From Micavibrio sp. UBA5572 (GTDB taxonomy: Bacteria; Pseudomonadota; Alphaproteobacteria; Micavibrionales; Micavibrionaceae), in contig DIMG01000017.1 of assembly GCA_002425415.1 (NCBI GenBank), positions 1 through 55,735 on the forward strand: a DNA stretch of 55,735 bases, read 5' to 3'. The notes under the pieces are model-generated. The model ran no database searches. It was not told the DNA's origin and saw only the letters and a program-made list of their open reading frames with translations. Of the stretch, positions 1 through 8,581 are shown piece by piece (the stretch's first letter is position 1; each line of letters starts with the position of its first letter). Made by a program: the position numbers and the translations under genes.

Positions 1-39
1 ATTAATTTAGGGGGGATTACCCTGATGTTAAAATAAAAA

Positions 40-1548
40 TTACTGTGTATTCGAAGTAGAATTCGATTGAGAATCAACTGTATCTGGTAAAATCAACGCA
101 GCAGGTACACCAAGAATACGGGCAAGATAATCCACCATCGCTCCCCGATCAACCCGAGCCAAACCCTCGGGTCCCAACGCACTCGCAGTCTGTAACCATC
201 CCATCATACTCTGCACATGTTGACCGGCCTGCGCCCGCGCCAACGGTGACCGATATTCAATCGCCAAAGTTCGTCCATCCAACGGCAAATCAGGAACAAC
301 ACCACGCCTGCGCAAAATCTGATAAGCCTGTTGCAAAAGCGGATTTAAAAACTCCACCTGCAGCCGCCCGAACGTTGCTCCCAATAACAAAGCCATTTGT
401 CCTGATCGTTCCAGTATTTCAGTCGCCGTTAATTTATTCCCACCCACAGGAGGAAGTCGATCAACCAACAAAGCATGACGAATTCTGGTGCGTAAATCCT
501 CCAAAACAAGTTGAGATACATCAAACCGCGCCGGCATCTCCAAAGGAGTCAACCCCTTCGACCCAAGAGCTTTCGGAATAATAGCCCCGGGCACCAATTC
601 AATCGTAGCCGGATTAATAACCCCGTCATCTTCTGCCTGCCAGATTCCTGTCACGGCAATCGATGCATTTTTTAAAATCAATTCCACAACTTTATTAGCC
701 GTTTTTATATCCGGCAAAGACTTCATAACCGGAGACCGTCCATAAACATCGCCTGGAGATTTCATCCATCTAAAATTTATAAAAGGCGACGAAGAAATTT
801 TTTCACTAAAAACAAACCCGCCATCATCAACCAGAAAGGCGCATAAACGATACCCGCGCTGTCCACCAACCGGAACAACACATTCAACCATATGATAAAT
901 TTTATCCGGTGAATTATAACCGTCTTGTAAAATATGTAAGGGCAACTCAACCCCGTCATAACGAGCAAGAATCTGAGGAACAGTCAAAGAAAGCGGACGA
1001 AACACTTGATCTAACCCACCATGATCCCCCTCACCAAGATACACATCTTGTAACGGCAAAGCCGTAAATCGAAACGCGGACGCTGCCCCTGGATCGGCTT
1101 CTTCAAATGCAAGAGACGCAGTACCCGCTACAACAAGATCAAGAAAGCATTGATGAACCTCGACCAAAAAATTGGACTGATCAAAATGAGCTTGAACAAT
1201 ACGCGTCGCTTTATCAAGAACCGGAGCAATTTTTTGAGCCTCCTCCTCCGACAAATCCGTTCCGGCTTTAATAGCAAACCACGGAACCAAAGGCGGAGTC
1301 AAATTTCCTAATAATAGAGATGCCAATTCATCAACGGCATCCGAAGCAGTTGCATCAAACAAATGCTCTCCACGACGACGATTTTCACTCGAACCCGACA
1401 AACTGGTACCACGATGCGGCAAAGCATAATCATAACAATCATGCCAAAGACCTTCCCATTGAGAACGTCTGCTCCTCGCTTTAGAAAACTCCTCTATTAT
1501 GGCAGAAAGAAAAAGCTCATCCTGTCCGTTATCTTGCTTTATATCCAT
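40..1548 (-). CDS. Phage portal (head-tail connector) protein, podovirus type
   Basis: 502 residues, complete. It resembles the podovirus head-to-tail connecting protein family, which forms the dodecameric ring through which DNA enters and leaves the capsid. Recognisable family features are the N-terminal segment around WHDCYDYALPHR, the LFDATASDAVDELASLL stretch near residues 63-79, and the mid-protein GRSPVMKSLPDIKTANK segment (about 268-285) typical of these connectors. Length fits the family (about 500-560). A purine-rich ribosome site (GGGAGA) precedes the ATG at 1548, which lies 3 bases after the stop of the upstream gene. It belongs to a run of four minus-strand genes that continues beyond the left edge. 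Family recognition is by eye; whether this is a prophage, a remnant or a gene transfer agent cannot be decided from this window. Confidence 0.85.
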   Translation of the reverse strand: MDIKQDNGQDELFLSAIIEEFSKARSRRSQWEGLWHDCYDYALPHRGTSLSGSSENRRRGEHLFDATASDAVDELASLLLGNLTPPLVPWFAIKAGTDLSEEEAQKIAPVLDKATRIVQAHFDQSNFLVEVHQCFLDLVVAGTASLAFEEADPGAASAFRFTALPLQDVYLGEGDHGGLDQVFRPLSLTVPQILARYDGVELPLHILQDGYNSPDKIYHMVECVVPVGGQRGYRLCAFLVDDGGFVFSEKISSSPFINFRWMKSPGDVYGRSPVMKSLPDIKTANKVVELILKNASIAVTGIWQAEDDGVINPATIELVPGAIIPKALGSKGLTPLEMPARFDVSQLVLEDLRTRIRHALLVDRLPPVGGNKLTATEILERSGQMALLLGATFGRLQVEFLNPLLQQAYQILRRRGVVPDLPLDGRTLAIEYRSPLARAQAGQHVQSMMGWLQTASALGPEGLARVDRGAMVDYLARILGVPAALILPDTVDSQSNSTSNTQ

Positions 1549-1551
1549 ACC

Positions 1552-1830
1552 CTATTCTCCCAAAAGAGTTTTGCGTGATACATTTGAAGAATTTGAATCC
1601 AAAACCCCACGAAAACTTGTCAAAATATTTCCAACAAGACTGCGCTTCCGGCGTAAAACATTTTCAACACGAGCAGTGGCAACCTCTTGAGCATCCGGCT
1701 CTGTAACAACACTACCACTTGATGATGATGCAGAAGTCGCAGTCGTTGTGGATGCTATTGGTTTATAGTAAACAACCTGCGTGGCAGGCGTCGAAACTTT
1801 AGGCCGAGACTTAAACGATCCCATATACAT
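1552..1830 (-). CDS. Small phage-like protein next to portal
   Basis: 92 residues. No enzymatic domain. A low-complexity Ser/Thr/Ala middle (about residues 26-45) is followed by a basic patch RRKRS and a C-terminal ILTSFRGVLDS...RKTLLGE. A short protein ending in a similar 'TS.RG.LG...KTLLG' tail is common beside podovirus-type portal genes, which is why I treat it as part of the same module. The start at 1830 has a strong site (GAAGGAGA, 1831-1838). Function unknown; a small virion or assembly protein is a guess. Confidence 0.65.
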   Translation of the reverse strand: MYMGSFKSRPKVSTPATQVVYYKPIASTTTATSASSSSGSVVTEPDAQEVATARVENVLRRKRSLVGNILTSFRGVLDSNSSNVSRKTLLGE

Positions 1831-1836
1831 TCTCCT

Positions 1837-2208
1837 TCATGATATTTTTAAAAAACGATACAATTGCAACGGAGTTTTAATCCAAGGCTTATGAATCCCC
1901 ACAACCCGCTTGACAACTTCGACACAAGATAAAAAAATCGGCGGATAACACCGCCGACTAGGAGAAAGAATACAGGTTTCAACAACCCGCATACCTTTTT
2001 CACGAAACCATCTCGCCAGATCAAAATCAATCGACACATCTGGAATAGAAACTTCCCAAAAATGCAGCATTGGATCAATAACAACCCATCGGTCATGAAT
2101 TTGAATCACAACAAAGCAATGACGAAACCCGCGACGCAAAAATTTCAGCCACCACAAATCTGTTTCATCAGAAAAAACGACCAAAGCCTTATGATGATTT
2201 TCAAACAT
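1837..2208 (-). CDS. Conserved hypothetical protein of the phage-like block
   Basis: 123 residues from the ATG at 2208. This start was chosen because the ATG overlaps the stop of the upstream gene (ATGTTTGA, 8-base overlap), and because the conserved-looking part begins right after it (VVFSDETDLWWLKFLRRGFRH). An in-frame extension upstream is open but sits inside the upstream gene. The protein is rich in Trp/Phe/Arg, with WVVIDPML at about 41-48 and CVEVVKRVVGIHKPW at about 95-109. I recall similar proteins beside portal genes in alphaproteobacterial genomes but know no function. A Cys-containing fold resembling a small peptidase is conceivable (His30, Asp45 and Cys95 are candidate residues), but that is speculation. 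Confidence 0.7.
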   Translation of the reverse strand: MFENHHKALVVFSDETDLWWLKFLRRGFRHCFVVIQIHDRWVVIDPMLHFWEVSIPDVSIDFDLARWFREKGMRVVETCILSPSRRCYPPIFLSCVEVVKRVVGIHKPWIKTPLQLYRFLKIS

Positions 2209-2656
2209 TGGACAATGCTTTCCAGTCAAATTTAGGATCAACAATTCCTTTGGCGACCAGAGCCTCTTCAAGACGCTCCATAGCCTCACACCAGATATGA
2301 TACGCACGCACCTCTTTTGATCGACGGGGGTCAGGTGATAAAAGACGCAACCCGTAATGCCGCAAAACCTTGATATGATCGACCACCAACCGCCGACCGC
2401 GATACAATCGTTCAAGCTCACGATAAATATCAACCGGCTCACATGGTCGTGAATAAGCCCCGACACCTGCAACAATTTGCGCACCTTCATTTCGAGCTGT
2501 TTGTGCCTGAACAAACCAGAACCAAGCTGCTTCTGCAGAATCAAAAGGAAGAGTCTTGTCATGAGCATGCTCATGACTTCGAGTGAGATACGCCATCAAT
2601 ATAAGTCCCCAAAAGAAAGTGGGGGAACAAGCATCAAACCTAATGTCCGGATACAT
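2201..2656 (-). CDS. Conserved hypothetical protein of the phage-like block
   Basis: 151 residues from the ATG at 2656, which has a good site (AAAGGGA about 6 bases before it); an ATG at 2596 would give 131 residues and a start nearer to the part that looks conserved (MAYLTRSH). The core EAAWFWFVQAQTARNEGA, SRPCEPVDIYRELERLYRGR and VLRHYGLRLLSPDPRR matches a family I have seen in alphaproteobacterial phage-like clusters without a known function; the sequence of paired basic/aromatic helices could suit a DNA-binding or terminase-linked role, which is inference only. First gene of the minus-strand block seen here; it overlaps the next gene by 8 bases, so translation is probably coupled. Confidence 0.7.
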   Translation of the reverse strand: MYPDIRFDACSPTFFWGLILMAYLTRSHEHAHDKTLPFDSAEAAWFWFVQAQTARNEGAQIVAGVGAYSRPCEPVDIYRELERLYRGRRLVVDHIKVLRHYGLRLLSPDPRRSKEVRAYHIWCEAMERLEEALVAKGIVDPKFDWKALSNV

Positions 2657-2763
2657 TTGTTCCCTTTATGTTCTGATTATTGTCACGGTTTTTGAGCAAT
2701 GTCAAGTCTTTTTATGATTATTTTCCTATATCTAGGATTAAAGACTTATGAGATACTCAATAA
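2657..2763. promoter_or_regulatory. Divergent control region with 8-bp inverted repeat
   Basis: 107 bases between the phage-like block (minus strand) and the S24 repressor (plus strand). An exact inverted repeat, AAGTCTTT at 2704-2711 and AAAGACTT at 2740-2747, is separated by 28 bases. The spacing and the place next to a repressor gene suit two operator half sites or a looped autoregulatory site. No regulator binding was shown; the repeat could be chance in AT-rich DNA. Confidence 0.35.
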
Positions 2764-3414
2764 ATGTTCACACACCAAAACATCTGGCTTGCCCTTGACC
2801 GCCTCGCAAACGCCTGCGGATATTCGACATCTGGTCTGGCAAGAAAAGCCGGACTCGACCCAACATCGTTCAACCGAAGCAAACGAATTGGCCCTGACGG
2901 AAAACCGCGCTGGCCATCGACCGAAAGTATCTCCAGAGTTCTCGAAGCCACAGGATCACCCTTATCCGATTTTATTTCCCTGTTGGAAAAAGACAAAGAT
3001 CTTCAATCTGCACATCCTCAAATCCCACTTTTAGGATATGCACAAGCGGGCAAGGATGGGTATTTTGATGCCGATGGCTTTCCAGCAGGCGAAGGTTGGG
3101 AATACATCCATTTTCCCTACCCCAACAATTTGGGACAAGAAGATCAGAAAGTTTACGCCCTTGAAGTAAGCGGCGATTCGATGCTACCCCTCTTTCGTGC
3201 AGGAGACCGTCTCATTATAGCCCCTTCAACCACTGTCCGTCGCGGAGACCGCGTCGTTGTCAAAACAGCAAAAGGGGAAGTCATGGCCAAAGAATTACTG
3301 CGCCAGACTGCCAGCAAAATCGAATTAAAATCGCTTAATCCCGAACACGAGAACCGTAGTTTTTCAACAGCAGAAATCCACTGGATTGCTCGAATTATCT
3401 GGGTAAGCCAATAA
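2764..3414 (+). CDS. S24 family LexA/CI-like repressor
   Basis: 216 residues. The N-terminal helix-turn-helix domain (about 5-75, with STSGLARKAGLDPTSFNRS) would bind DNA. The C-terminal S24 self-cleavage domain follows: a likely Ala95-Gly96 cleavage site (YAQAG), catalytic Ser139 in SGDSM and catalytic Lys176 in GEVMAKELLR. In this family, RecA filaments or another trigger promote self-cleavage and release the operator. A similar S24 regulator is widespread on alphaproteobacterial chromosomes, so it may not be a prophage repressor, but it is divergent from the phage-like block and separated from it by a 107-base region with an inverted repeat. Confidence 0.88.
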   Translation: MFTHQNIWLALDRLANACGYSTSGLARKAGLDPTSFNRSKRIGPDGKPRWPSTESISRVLEATGSPLSDFISLLEKDKDLQSAHPQIPLLGYAQAGKDGYFDADGFPAGEGWEYIHFPYPNNLGQEDQKVYALEVSGDSMLPLFRAGDRLIIAPSTTVRRGDRVVVKTAKGEVMAKELLRQTASKIELKSLNPEHENRSFSTAEIHWIARIIWVSQ

Positions 3415-3445
3415 CCCAACCAGGCCGAATTAGGAACCATATTGA

Positions 3446-3997
3446 ATGCCCCCTCATATTAAATCTGCTTTACTCGGCTGCCTCGAGATCCCCCTTTTTA
3501 TGAAAGTGGGAGTTACACGTTTTAAAGGCACAAAATATTCAGCTCTAATGTCATTTTTAATTCCATTTCTAACTATCATTCCAACAGCAGAATTAGCAAA
3601 AATAAATCCTGATTTTGCAGATAAATCCTATTTCTGGATATTCGGCATGTTCTTTTTGCTATTTGGCTTAAGCTCACTTTTCTTTTACAGCATCAGCTAT
3701 GCCTGCATGGTGGCTCTGGAAAGAAAGCAACATTTTCTAACCTATATTACAGCATTCAACTGGATTGGACTAACTTCTCTGGCCATTAACCTGCCATTTT
3801 TCCTTTTGGTTTACACAGGATTTTACAGCTTCGAAGAAATGTTCAATCTTTTCATTTTTATGGTGCTATTTTCATGCACATATCAGGCCTTCATGGTAAC
3901 ACATCTCCTTCGTATTAACTGGATGCTGGGCGCAGCCATCGCTATCATGAGCATGTTGATTGACGACGGCATCCATAAACTATTATTTTCCACATAA
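3446..3997 (+). CDS. Multi-pass inner membrane protein, possibly Yip1-like
   Basis: 183 residues with about five hydrophobic spans (roughly 32-50, 62-86, 98-124, 130-150 and 157-175). The opening ALLGCLEIPLFMKVGVTRFKGT followed by short-loop helices resembles bacterial Yip1-domain membrane proteins, but no decisive motif is visible. It sits alone on the plus strand between the S24 regulator and rarA, with an AGGA-type ribosome site at about 12 bases. Function unknown. Confidence 0.7.
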   Translation: MPPHIKSALLGCLEIPLFMKVGVTRFKGTKYSALMSFLIPFLTIIPTAELAKINPDFADKSYFWIFGMFFLLFGLSSLFFYSISYACMVALERKQHFLTYITAFNWIGLTSLAINLPFFLLVYTGFYSFEEMFNLFIFMVLFSCTYQAFMVTHLLRINWMLGAAIAIMSMLIDDGIHKLLFST

Positions 3998-4021
3998 AAG
4001 ATAAAATCGAAAACTTTATAG

Positions 4022-5353
4022 ATGCCTGATCTATTTCAAAACAATCAACCTAACCTCCAGAACGACCAAAATCGTCCTCTGGCAGATTTACTACGCCCGA
4101 AAATCATTTCAGAAATTGTCGGACAAGATCATTTGGTCAGTGAAAACGCCCCCTTGTCCCGCATCTTAAAATCTGGGAAAATTCCATCCTTGATTTTTTG
4201 GGGGCCTCCAGGTTGCGGAAAAACAACGCTAGCACGCCTTCTCGCTGACCACACAGATTTGTATTTTGAACAAATATCGGCAATTTTCTCAGGCGTTGCC
4301 GACCTTAAAAAAGTATTTGAAACCGCTAAAATCAGAAAATCCCAAGGCCACGGAACCTTATTATTTGTTGATGAAATTCACCGTTTCAACAAATCCCAAC
4401 AAGATGCATTTTTGCCGGTTGTAGAAAACGGAACCATCATCCTAATCGGCGCAACCACAGAAAACCCATCATTCGAGTTAAACGCAGCCCTCTTATCCCG
4501 TACGCAGGTTTTAGTTCTCAAACGTCTGGATGACACTGCCCTCGATCAATTGATAACCCGCGCTGAAAACCATGCTGCACGCCCTCTACCCTTAACGAGA
4601 GAGGCCAGAGAGTCTCTCAAAGCCCTTGCCGATGGAGATGGCCGTTATTTACTGACCTTAGCCGACCAGATACTTTCACATACAGAATCGGAAACAGACC
4701 CAGAAACACAACTCGATCAAACAGAATTATTCGCCCTCGTCCAAAAACGCGCGCCCTTATACGACAAAGGCGACGATGCCCATTACAACCTGATTTCCGC
4801 ATTACACAAATCCATCAGAGGATCAGATGTCAACGCTGCGTTATACTGGTTTTCACGCATGCTCGATGGCGGCGAAGACCCGCGTTACATCGCCCGCCGC
4901 ATGGTCAGAATGGCGGCCGAAGACATTGGCCTTGCCGACCCTCAAGCCATGCCAATTTGTCTTGTCGCATGGGATACCTATGAAAGATTAGGTAGCCCAG
5001 AAGGCGAACTCGCTTTAAGTCAAGCCTTGATCTATCTTGCAACCGCACCAAAATCCAATGGTAATTATATTGCCTATAAAGCCGCCCGCCGTGCGGCAAA
5101 CGAACACGGCTCACTCATGCCCCCCAAACATATCCTCAACGCCCCGACCAAATTGATGAAACAACAAGGCTACGGCACAGGATACCAATACGACCATGAC
5201 GCACCAGACGCCTTCTCGGGACAAAATTATTTCCCCGATGACATGCCACGTACAGAATTCTATTCTCCTCCCGATCGGGGCTTTGAACGTGAAATCAACA
5301 AACGCCTCGCCTATTGGGATAAACTTCGAAACGAAAGGATGTCAAAACCATGA
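4022..5353 (+). CDS. rarA: Replication-associated recombination protein A (AAA+ ATPase)
   Basis: 443 residues. RarA (MgsA) acts at stalled replication forks and binds SSB. Walker A GPPGCGKTT is at 61-69, Walker B LLFVDEIHRFNK follows at about 115-126, then sensor 1 GATTENPSFE and an arginine-finger region LLSRTQV. The C-terminal MgsA part includes HKSIRGSDVNAALYW and GGEDPRYIARR, both characteristic. Length is normal for the family. Its last four bases (ATGA) overlap the start of crcB, so rarA-crcB-rluC is a translationally coupled operon. Confidence 0.96.
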   Translation: MPDLFQNNQPNLQNDQNRPLADLLRPKIISEIVGQDHLVSENAPLSRILKSGKIPSLIFWGPPGCGKTTLARLLADHTDLYFEQISAIFSGVADLKKVFETAKIRKSQGHGTLLFVDEIHRFNKSQQDAFLPVVENGTIILIGATTENPSFELNAALLSRTQVLVLKRLDDTALDQLITRAENHAARPLPLTREARESLKALADGDGRYLLTLADQILSHTESETDPETQLDQTELFALVQKRAPLYDKGDDAHYNLISALHKSIRGSDVNAALYWFSRMLDGGEDPRYIARRMVRMAAEDIGLADPQAMPICLVAWDTYERLGSPEGELALSQALIYLATAPKSNGNYIAYKAARRAANEHGSLMPPKHILNAPTKLMKQQGYGTGYQYDHDAPDAFSGQNYFPDDMPRTEFYSPPDRGFEREINKRLAYWDKLRNERMSKP

Positions 5354-5733
5354 TCCTTCACTTTTTAATCGTTGGCCTCGGTGGCGCAATCGGCGCGATG
5401 GCACGTCACGGAATAAACATGGCCTCCCTGAAAGGAATGGGCTCGGACTTCCCCTATGGCACATTAACCGTCAATATTATTGGCTCTCTTTTGATTGGTA
5501 TTTTTGCCGGTTGCTTTGCTCATTTTTCCCAATGGACACAGGAAATGCGACTCTTTCTCGTTGTCGGAGTCTTGGGTGGCTTTACAACCTTTTCATCTTT
5601 TTCTCTCGATTCAATTCTTCTTCTTGAAAAAGGATCATACCTGCCCGCAACATTTTATATTGCAACATCTTTTGCTCTCTCTTTGGGTGGAACACTGGCA
5701 GGACTGTGGCTTATCAGACAGGTCACACTATGA
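5350..5733 (+). CDS. crcB: Fluoride channel CrcB/Fluc
   Basis: 127 residues, four membrane spans. Fluc proteins form dual-topology dimers that export fluoride. Diagnostic segments are GGAIGAMARH near the N-terminus, GTLTVNIIGSLLIG (Asn of the pore), and GGFTTFSSFS, whose Phe/Thr/Ser residues line the ion path and the central sodium site. It starts inside the rarA stop (ATGA) and its own stop overlaps the rluC start (ATGA). I saw no fluoride riboswitch; as an internal operon gene it lacks its own leader. Confidence 0.95.
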   Translation: MILHFLIVGLGGAIGAMARHGINMASLKGMGSDFPYGTLTVNIIGSLLIGIFAGCFAHFSQWTQEMRLFLVVGVLGGFTTFSSFSLDSILLLEKGSYLPATFYIATSFALSLGGTLAGLWLIRQVTL

Positions 5734-6743
5734 ATCACGAGATTACCCACTTGAAGGTCGAAGAAGATGACGACGGACAACGCATGGATCGTTGGCTAAA
5801 AAAGAAACTTCCCAAAACTCCCTATGCCCTTATTCAAAAAATGTTAAGAACAGGTCAAGTGCGCGTGAACGGCAAACGCGCCAAAGCCGAAACAAGGCTG
5901 GAAACAGGACAAGATGTGCGCCTTCCCCCTGCCGAACAAAAAACCGAAAAATTGACATTTCGTTCTCAAAAAGGTGACAAGAAATTTCTGGACTCTATCA
6001 CAATATTTGATGACGGACAGTTACTGATCCTCAACAAACCATACGGACTTGCAGTTCAGGGCGGCCCCAATATCACACGCCATATCGACGGTATGTTGGC
6101 AGAACTTATCAATCTCAAAGGTGTGCAACCCCGCTTGGTACACCGTCTTGACCGGGATACATCAGGCATTCTGGTCTGCGGGCGATCCTTGGCCGCAACA
6201 CGCGATATGGGAGATATTTTTGTCAATCGTGACATCAAAAAAATATACTGGGCAATTGTCTCCCCCGCACCACAAAAAAATAAAGGCGAAATCAATGGGG
6301 CTCTCATCAAAGGCACAGGCAAGCGTAAAGAAGCCATGGTCGTTGACAATAAAAACGGAAAAATATCAAAAACCATGTACCACGTGATTGAACGCAGCCC
6401 CGACAATGACGCAGCCTTTGTTGCTTTCTGGCCGCGCACAGGGCGCATGCACCAAATACGCATCCACACCGCAGATATTCTAGGATGCCCGATTTTAGGT
6501 GATGAAAAATACGACTGCAGCGGCAAAATCATTGAGAAATATGACCTGAACGGCAGACTACACCTCCACGCCGCACGCCTGATGTTCCGTCACCCGAAAT
6601 CACGCGAAATCATGGATATTCGCGCCCCTCTGGCCGAAGATTTAATAGATACATGGAAAAAATTCGGATTTGATGCAAACTATGACAAAGACCCGTTTTC
6701 TGATATAATCCCCAACGACCTGAAACCAGTCCGCGCCGAATAA
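5730..6743 (+). CDS. rluC: RluA-family 23S rRNA pseudouridine synthase (RluC-like)
   Basis: 337 residues from the ATG at 5730, chosen because it overlaps the crcB stop as ATGA; an upstream in-frame ATG at 5706 would lie inside crcB. An S4 RNA-binding domain covers about 17-70 (DRWLKKKLPKTPYALIQKML, QVRVNGKR). The catalytic domain has the RluA signature HRLDRDTSG with the nucleophile Asp141, and the later RTGRMHQIRIH motif. This family isomerises uridines in 23S rRNA; S4-containing members with this length are usually RluC (positions 955, 2504, 2580 in E. coli). The exact target here is inferred. Confidence 0.9.
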   Translation: MNHEITHLKVEEDDDGQRMDRWLKKKLPKTPYALIQKMLRTGQVRVNGKRAKAETRLETGQDVRLPPAEQKTEKLTFRSQKGDKKFLDSITIFDDGQLLILNKPYGLAVQGGPNITRHIDGMLAELINLKGVQPRLVHRLDRDTSGILVCGRSLAATRDMGDIFVNRDIKKIYWAIVSPAPQKNKGEINGALIKGTGKRKEAMVVDNKNGKISKTMYHVIERSPDNDAAFVAFWPRTGRMHQIRIHTADILGCPILGDEKYDCSGKIIEKYDLNGRLHLHAARLMFRHPKSREIMDIRAPLAEDLIDTWKKFGFDANYDKDPFSDIIPNDLKPVRAE

Positions 6744-6765
6744 ACCGAATAGAAAGTTATACCCC

Positions 6766-7533
6766 ATGACAAAATGGATCATTCGTATTCTTCTGACTTT
6801 AATCGTCATGACCGCTATTTTATTCGGCGGCCTGAGTCTATTGGCAGGAACAGGAGAACCTCAAAAACTAGGGCTTGAAGATGCTTTTGGTAAAGCACTG
6901 AATGCCACAGTCAATTTTGATTCCTTGGAATCTTTTAACATTTTTCCTCAATTTACCATCAGGGTCAAAGGATTTAATGCCATCTATCAAGGTGACAAAG
7001 GGGATATTCACGGAGAAGACATGACCATATCGTTTGACCTGATAGATTTAATCTTAAAAAAACGCAGCATTAACCAATTCAATATTTCAAACATGACAAT
7101 CGATAGAGGCACTTGGTTCGACCAACCCGTTGAAATTAAAAGCTCCAATATAGGAATTCTGGAAGGGGACTCATCGCCATCCTTATTGATCGCTGGAAAT
7201 TATGGAACACAACCGTTAAAAATTACCATCAGCATGGAACAAATACCAAACCGCTTTCCACCCGCTTATCTTTTCGCCACAGAAAATTCCTTGTTAATTG
7301 AAATTGGAACAACATCAATAACAGGAAAATTTTCTCCCAATGCATCGGATAATACAGCTCTTCATGATTTGAAAATTTCCCGCAATGATAAATTATGCAC
7401 AACACTTCCAACAACCAACCGCTTTACAATGCAATCATTCACAGAAAAAATATTTTCAAAAATTATTAAATCGGATACAGATCAAACAGACCTCGATGAA
7501 TTATGCTCTGAAATCATGCGTTATGGGCTATAA
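6766..7533 (+). CDS. AsmA-like membrane-anchored protein
   Basis: 255 residues. One N-terminal membrane anchor (about 5-27), then an all-beta periplasmic region with the alternating hydrophobic pattern and phrases typical of the AsmA/YhdP N-terminal domain (ATVNFDSLESFNIFPQFTIRV, GEDMTISFDLIDLILKK). True AsmA proteins are usually longer (500 or more), so this is a short relative. The family is linked to phospholipid transport and outer membrane homeostasis. It lies between rluC and the ATP12 chaperone with short gaps and may share their transcript. Family assignment is tentative. Confidence 0.6.
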   Translation: MTKWIIRILLTLIVMTAILFGGLSLLAGTGEPQKLGLEDAFGKALNATVNFDSLESFNIFPQFTIRVKGFNAIYQGDKGDIHGEDMTISFDLIDLILKKRSINQFNISNMTIDRGTWFDQPVEIKSSNIGILEGDSSPSLLIAGNYGTQPLKITISMEQIPNRFPPAYLFATENSLLIEIGTTSITGKFSPNASDNTALHDLKISRNDKLCTTLPTTNRFTMQSFTEKIFSKIIKSDTDQTDLDELCSEIMRYGL

Positions 7534-7538
7534 TTCTT

Positions 7539-8243
7539 ATGAAGAAATTTTATAAACAATCCGGATTTATCCAAACGGTCACAGGATTTTTAATCCAGCT
7601 CGACGGAAAAACCGTCTACACACCTATGAGGGCTGAATTAAACGCACCCAACCTTGCCCTTGCTGAAGAAATAAAAAACGAATGGGACACTCAGAATCAA
7701 GATATTCTTCCGGACACAATGCCCATCACACAAATGATGATGACGATAATTGATCGTATTCACCCCAACCGCGAAGAATTCGAGAAAGAATGTCTGGATT
7801 ATGTAGATACCGATTTACTCTGTTATTTTTCAAGCAAACCGGAAAACTATGCATCAGCACAAAAAAAATCATGGCAACCCATTCTCGATCGCCTTCAAAA
7901 CCTTATGAAATGTGAAATAAAAACAACATCAGATTTGAATGCCCTGTCACAACCTCCCGCAACAAAATCAAAAATAAGAGACTATGTTTTGGAACTTGAT
8001 GAGCTGAAATTTTCGGTTTTGTATCTGACAACATTAACAACAGGTTCATTATTCCTTGCAATCACCCTGATTGAAAACAGCGCGACCATACAAGAGATAT
8101 ACAATGCCGCTTTGATCGAAGATTTAACCAAAGATAAAATTTATCTGGCCGAACAATATGGCATCAGCCCCGATCAGGAACGCCGCAGAAAAATTATCAA
8201 AACCGAACTGGAAACCAGCAAAAAATTCCTTAGCCTTGTTTAG
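7539..8243 (+). CDS. ATP12 family F1-ATPase assembly chaperone
   Basis: 234 residues. ATP12 binds the free alpha subunit of F1-ATPase during assembly; bacterial copies are found mostly in Alphaproteobacteria. Seen here: the N-terminal LDGKTVYTP, the NEWDTQNQDILPDTMPITQ segment at about 47-65, and YVDTDLLCYFSS with the downstream W(QP)ILD, all family hallmarks. The last 14 bases overlap the convergent gene on the other strand (8230-8577). Confidence 0.88.
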   Translation: MKKFYKQSGFIQTVTGFLIQLDGKTVYTPMRAELNAPNLALAEEIKNEWDTQNQDILPDTMPITQMMMTIIDRIHPNREEFEKECLDYVDTDLLCYFSSKPENYASAQKKSWQPILDRLQNLMKCEIKTTSDLNALSQPPATKSKIRDYVLELDELKFSVLYLTTLTTGSLFLAITLIENSATIQEIYNAALIEDLTKDKIYLAEQYGISPDQERRRKIIKTELETSKKFLSLV

Positions 8244-8577
8244 GTGCGGGTGATGCCGAACGCGTTGCCTTCTTGATCTGCCTCACACGCCTTGGCTTCC
8301 CCACAACAACTGAATTAAAAGCCTGAGACAAAACACTTTCAACCCGAACTCTAGCTTGGCGAGTTTCAATCAATAATTGAGCAACAACTTCGGCAGAAGA
8401 ACTGGAAAAACGGTGTTCTCCTAATATAAATTTACGAGCATCACTTTTATGAAACTTTGTTCCACAAATTCCATTGATAATCTCTGCAATCTTTTCATAC
8501 GAATATAAATCCGTCCCGCCATTTCCATGAAGAAAATTGAGATGATCCCGAATTTCATCCAAAATTTCCTCACGCAT
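8230..8577 (-). CDS. Hypothetical protein downstream of rimO
   Basis: 115 residues from the ATG at 8577, which begins 4 bases after the rimO stop; upstream in-frame codons would lie inside rimO. Charged and helical, with EEILDEIRDHLNFLHGNGG near the N-terminus and a strongly basic tail (KPRRVRQIKKATRS). No family recognised. The basic tail could bind nucleic acid. The place directly after rimO suggests co-transcription. Its 3' end overlaps the ATP12 gene by 14 bases. Confidence 0.6.
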   Translation of the reverse strand: MREEILDEIRDHLNFLHGNGGTDLYSYEKIAEIINGICGTKFHKSDARKFILGEHRFSSSSAEVVAQLLIETRQARVRVESVLSQAFNSVVVGKPRRVRQIKKATRSASPAPKQG

Positions 8578-8581
8578 GAGC

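Noticed and set aside
1837..2574. 245-codon extension of the small gene at 1837-2208
   Set aside because: The extra N-terminal part lies within the overlapping upstream gene and lacks family-like sequence; the ATG at 2208 is coupled to the upstream stop.
5350..5353. Fluoride riboswitch for crcB
   Set aside because: crcB starts inside rarA with ATGA overlap, leaving no leader.
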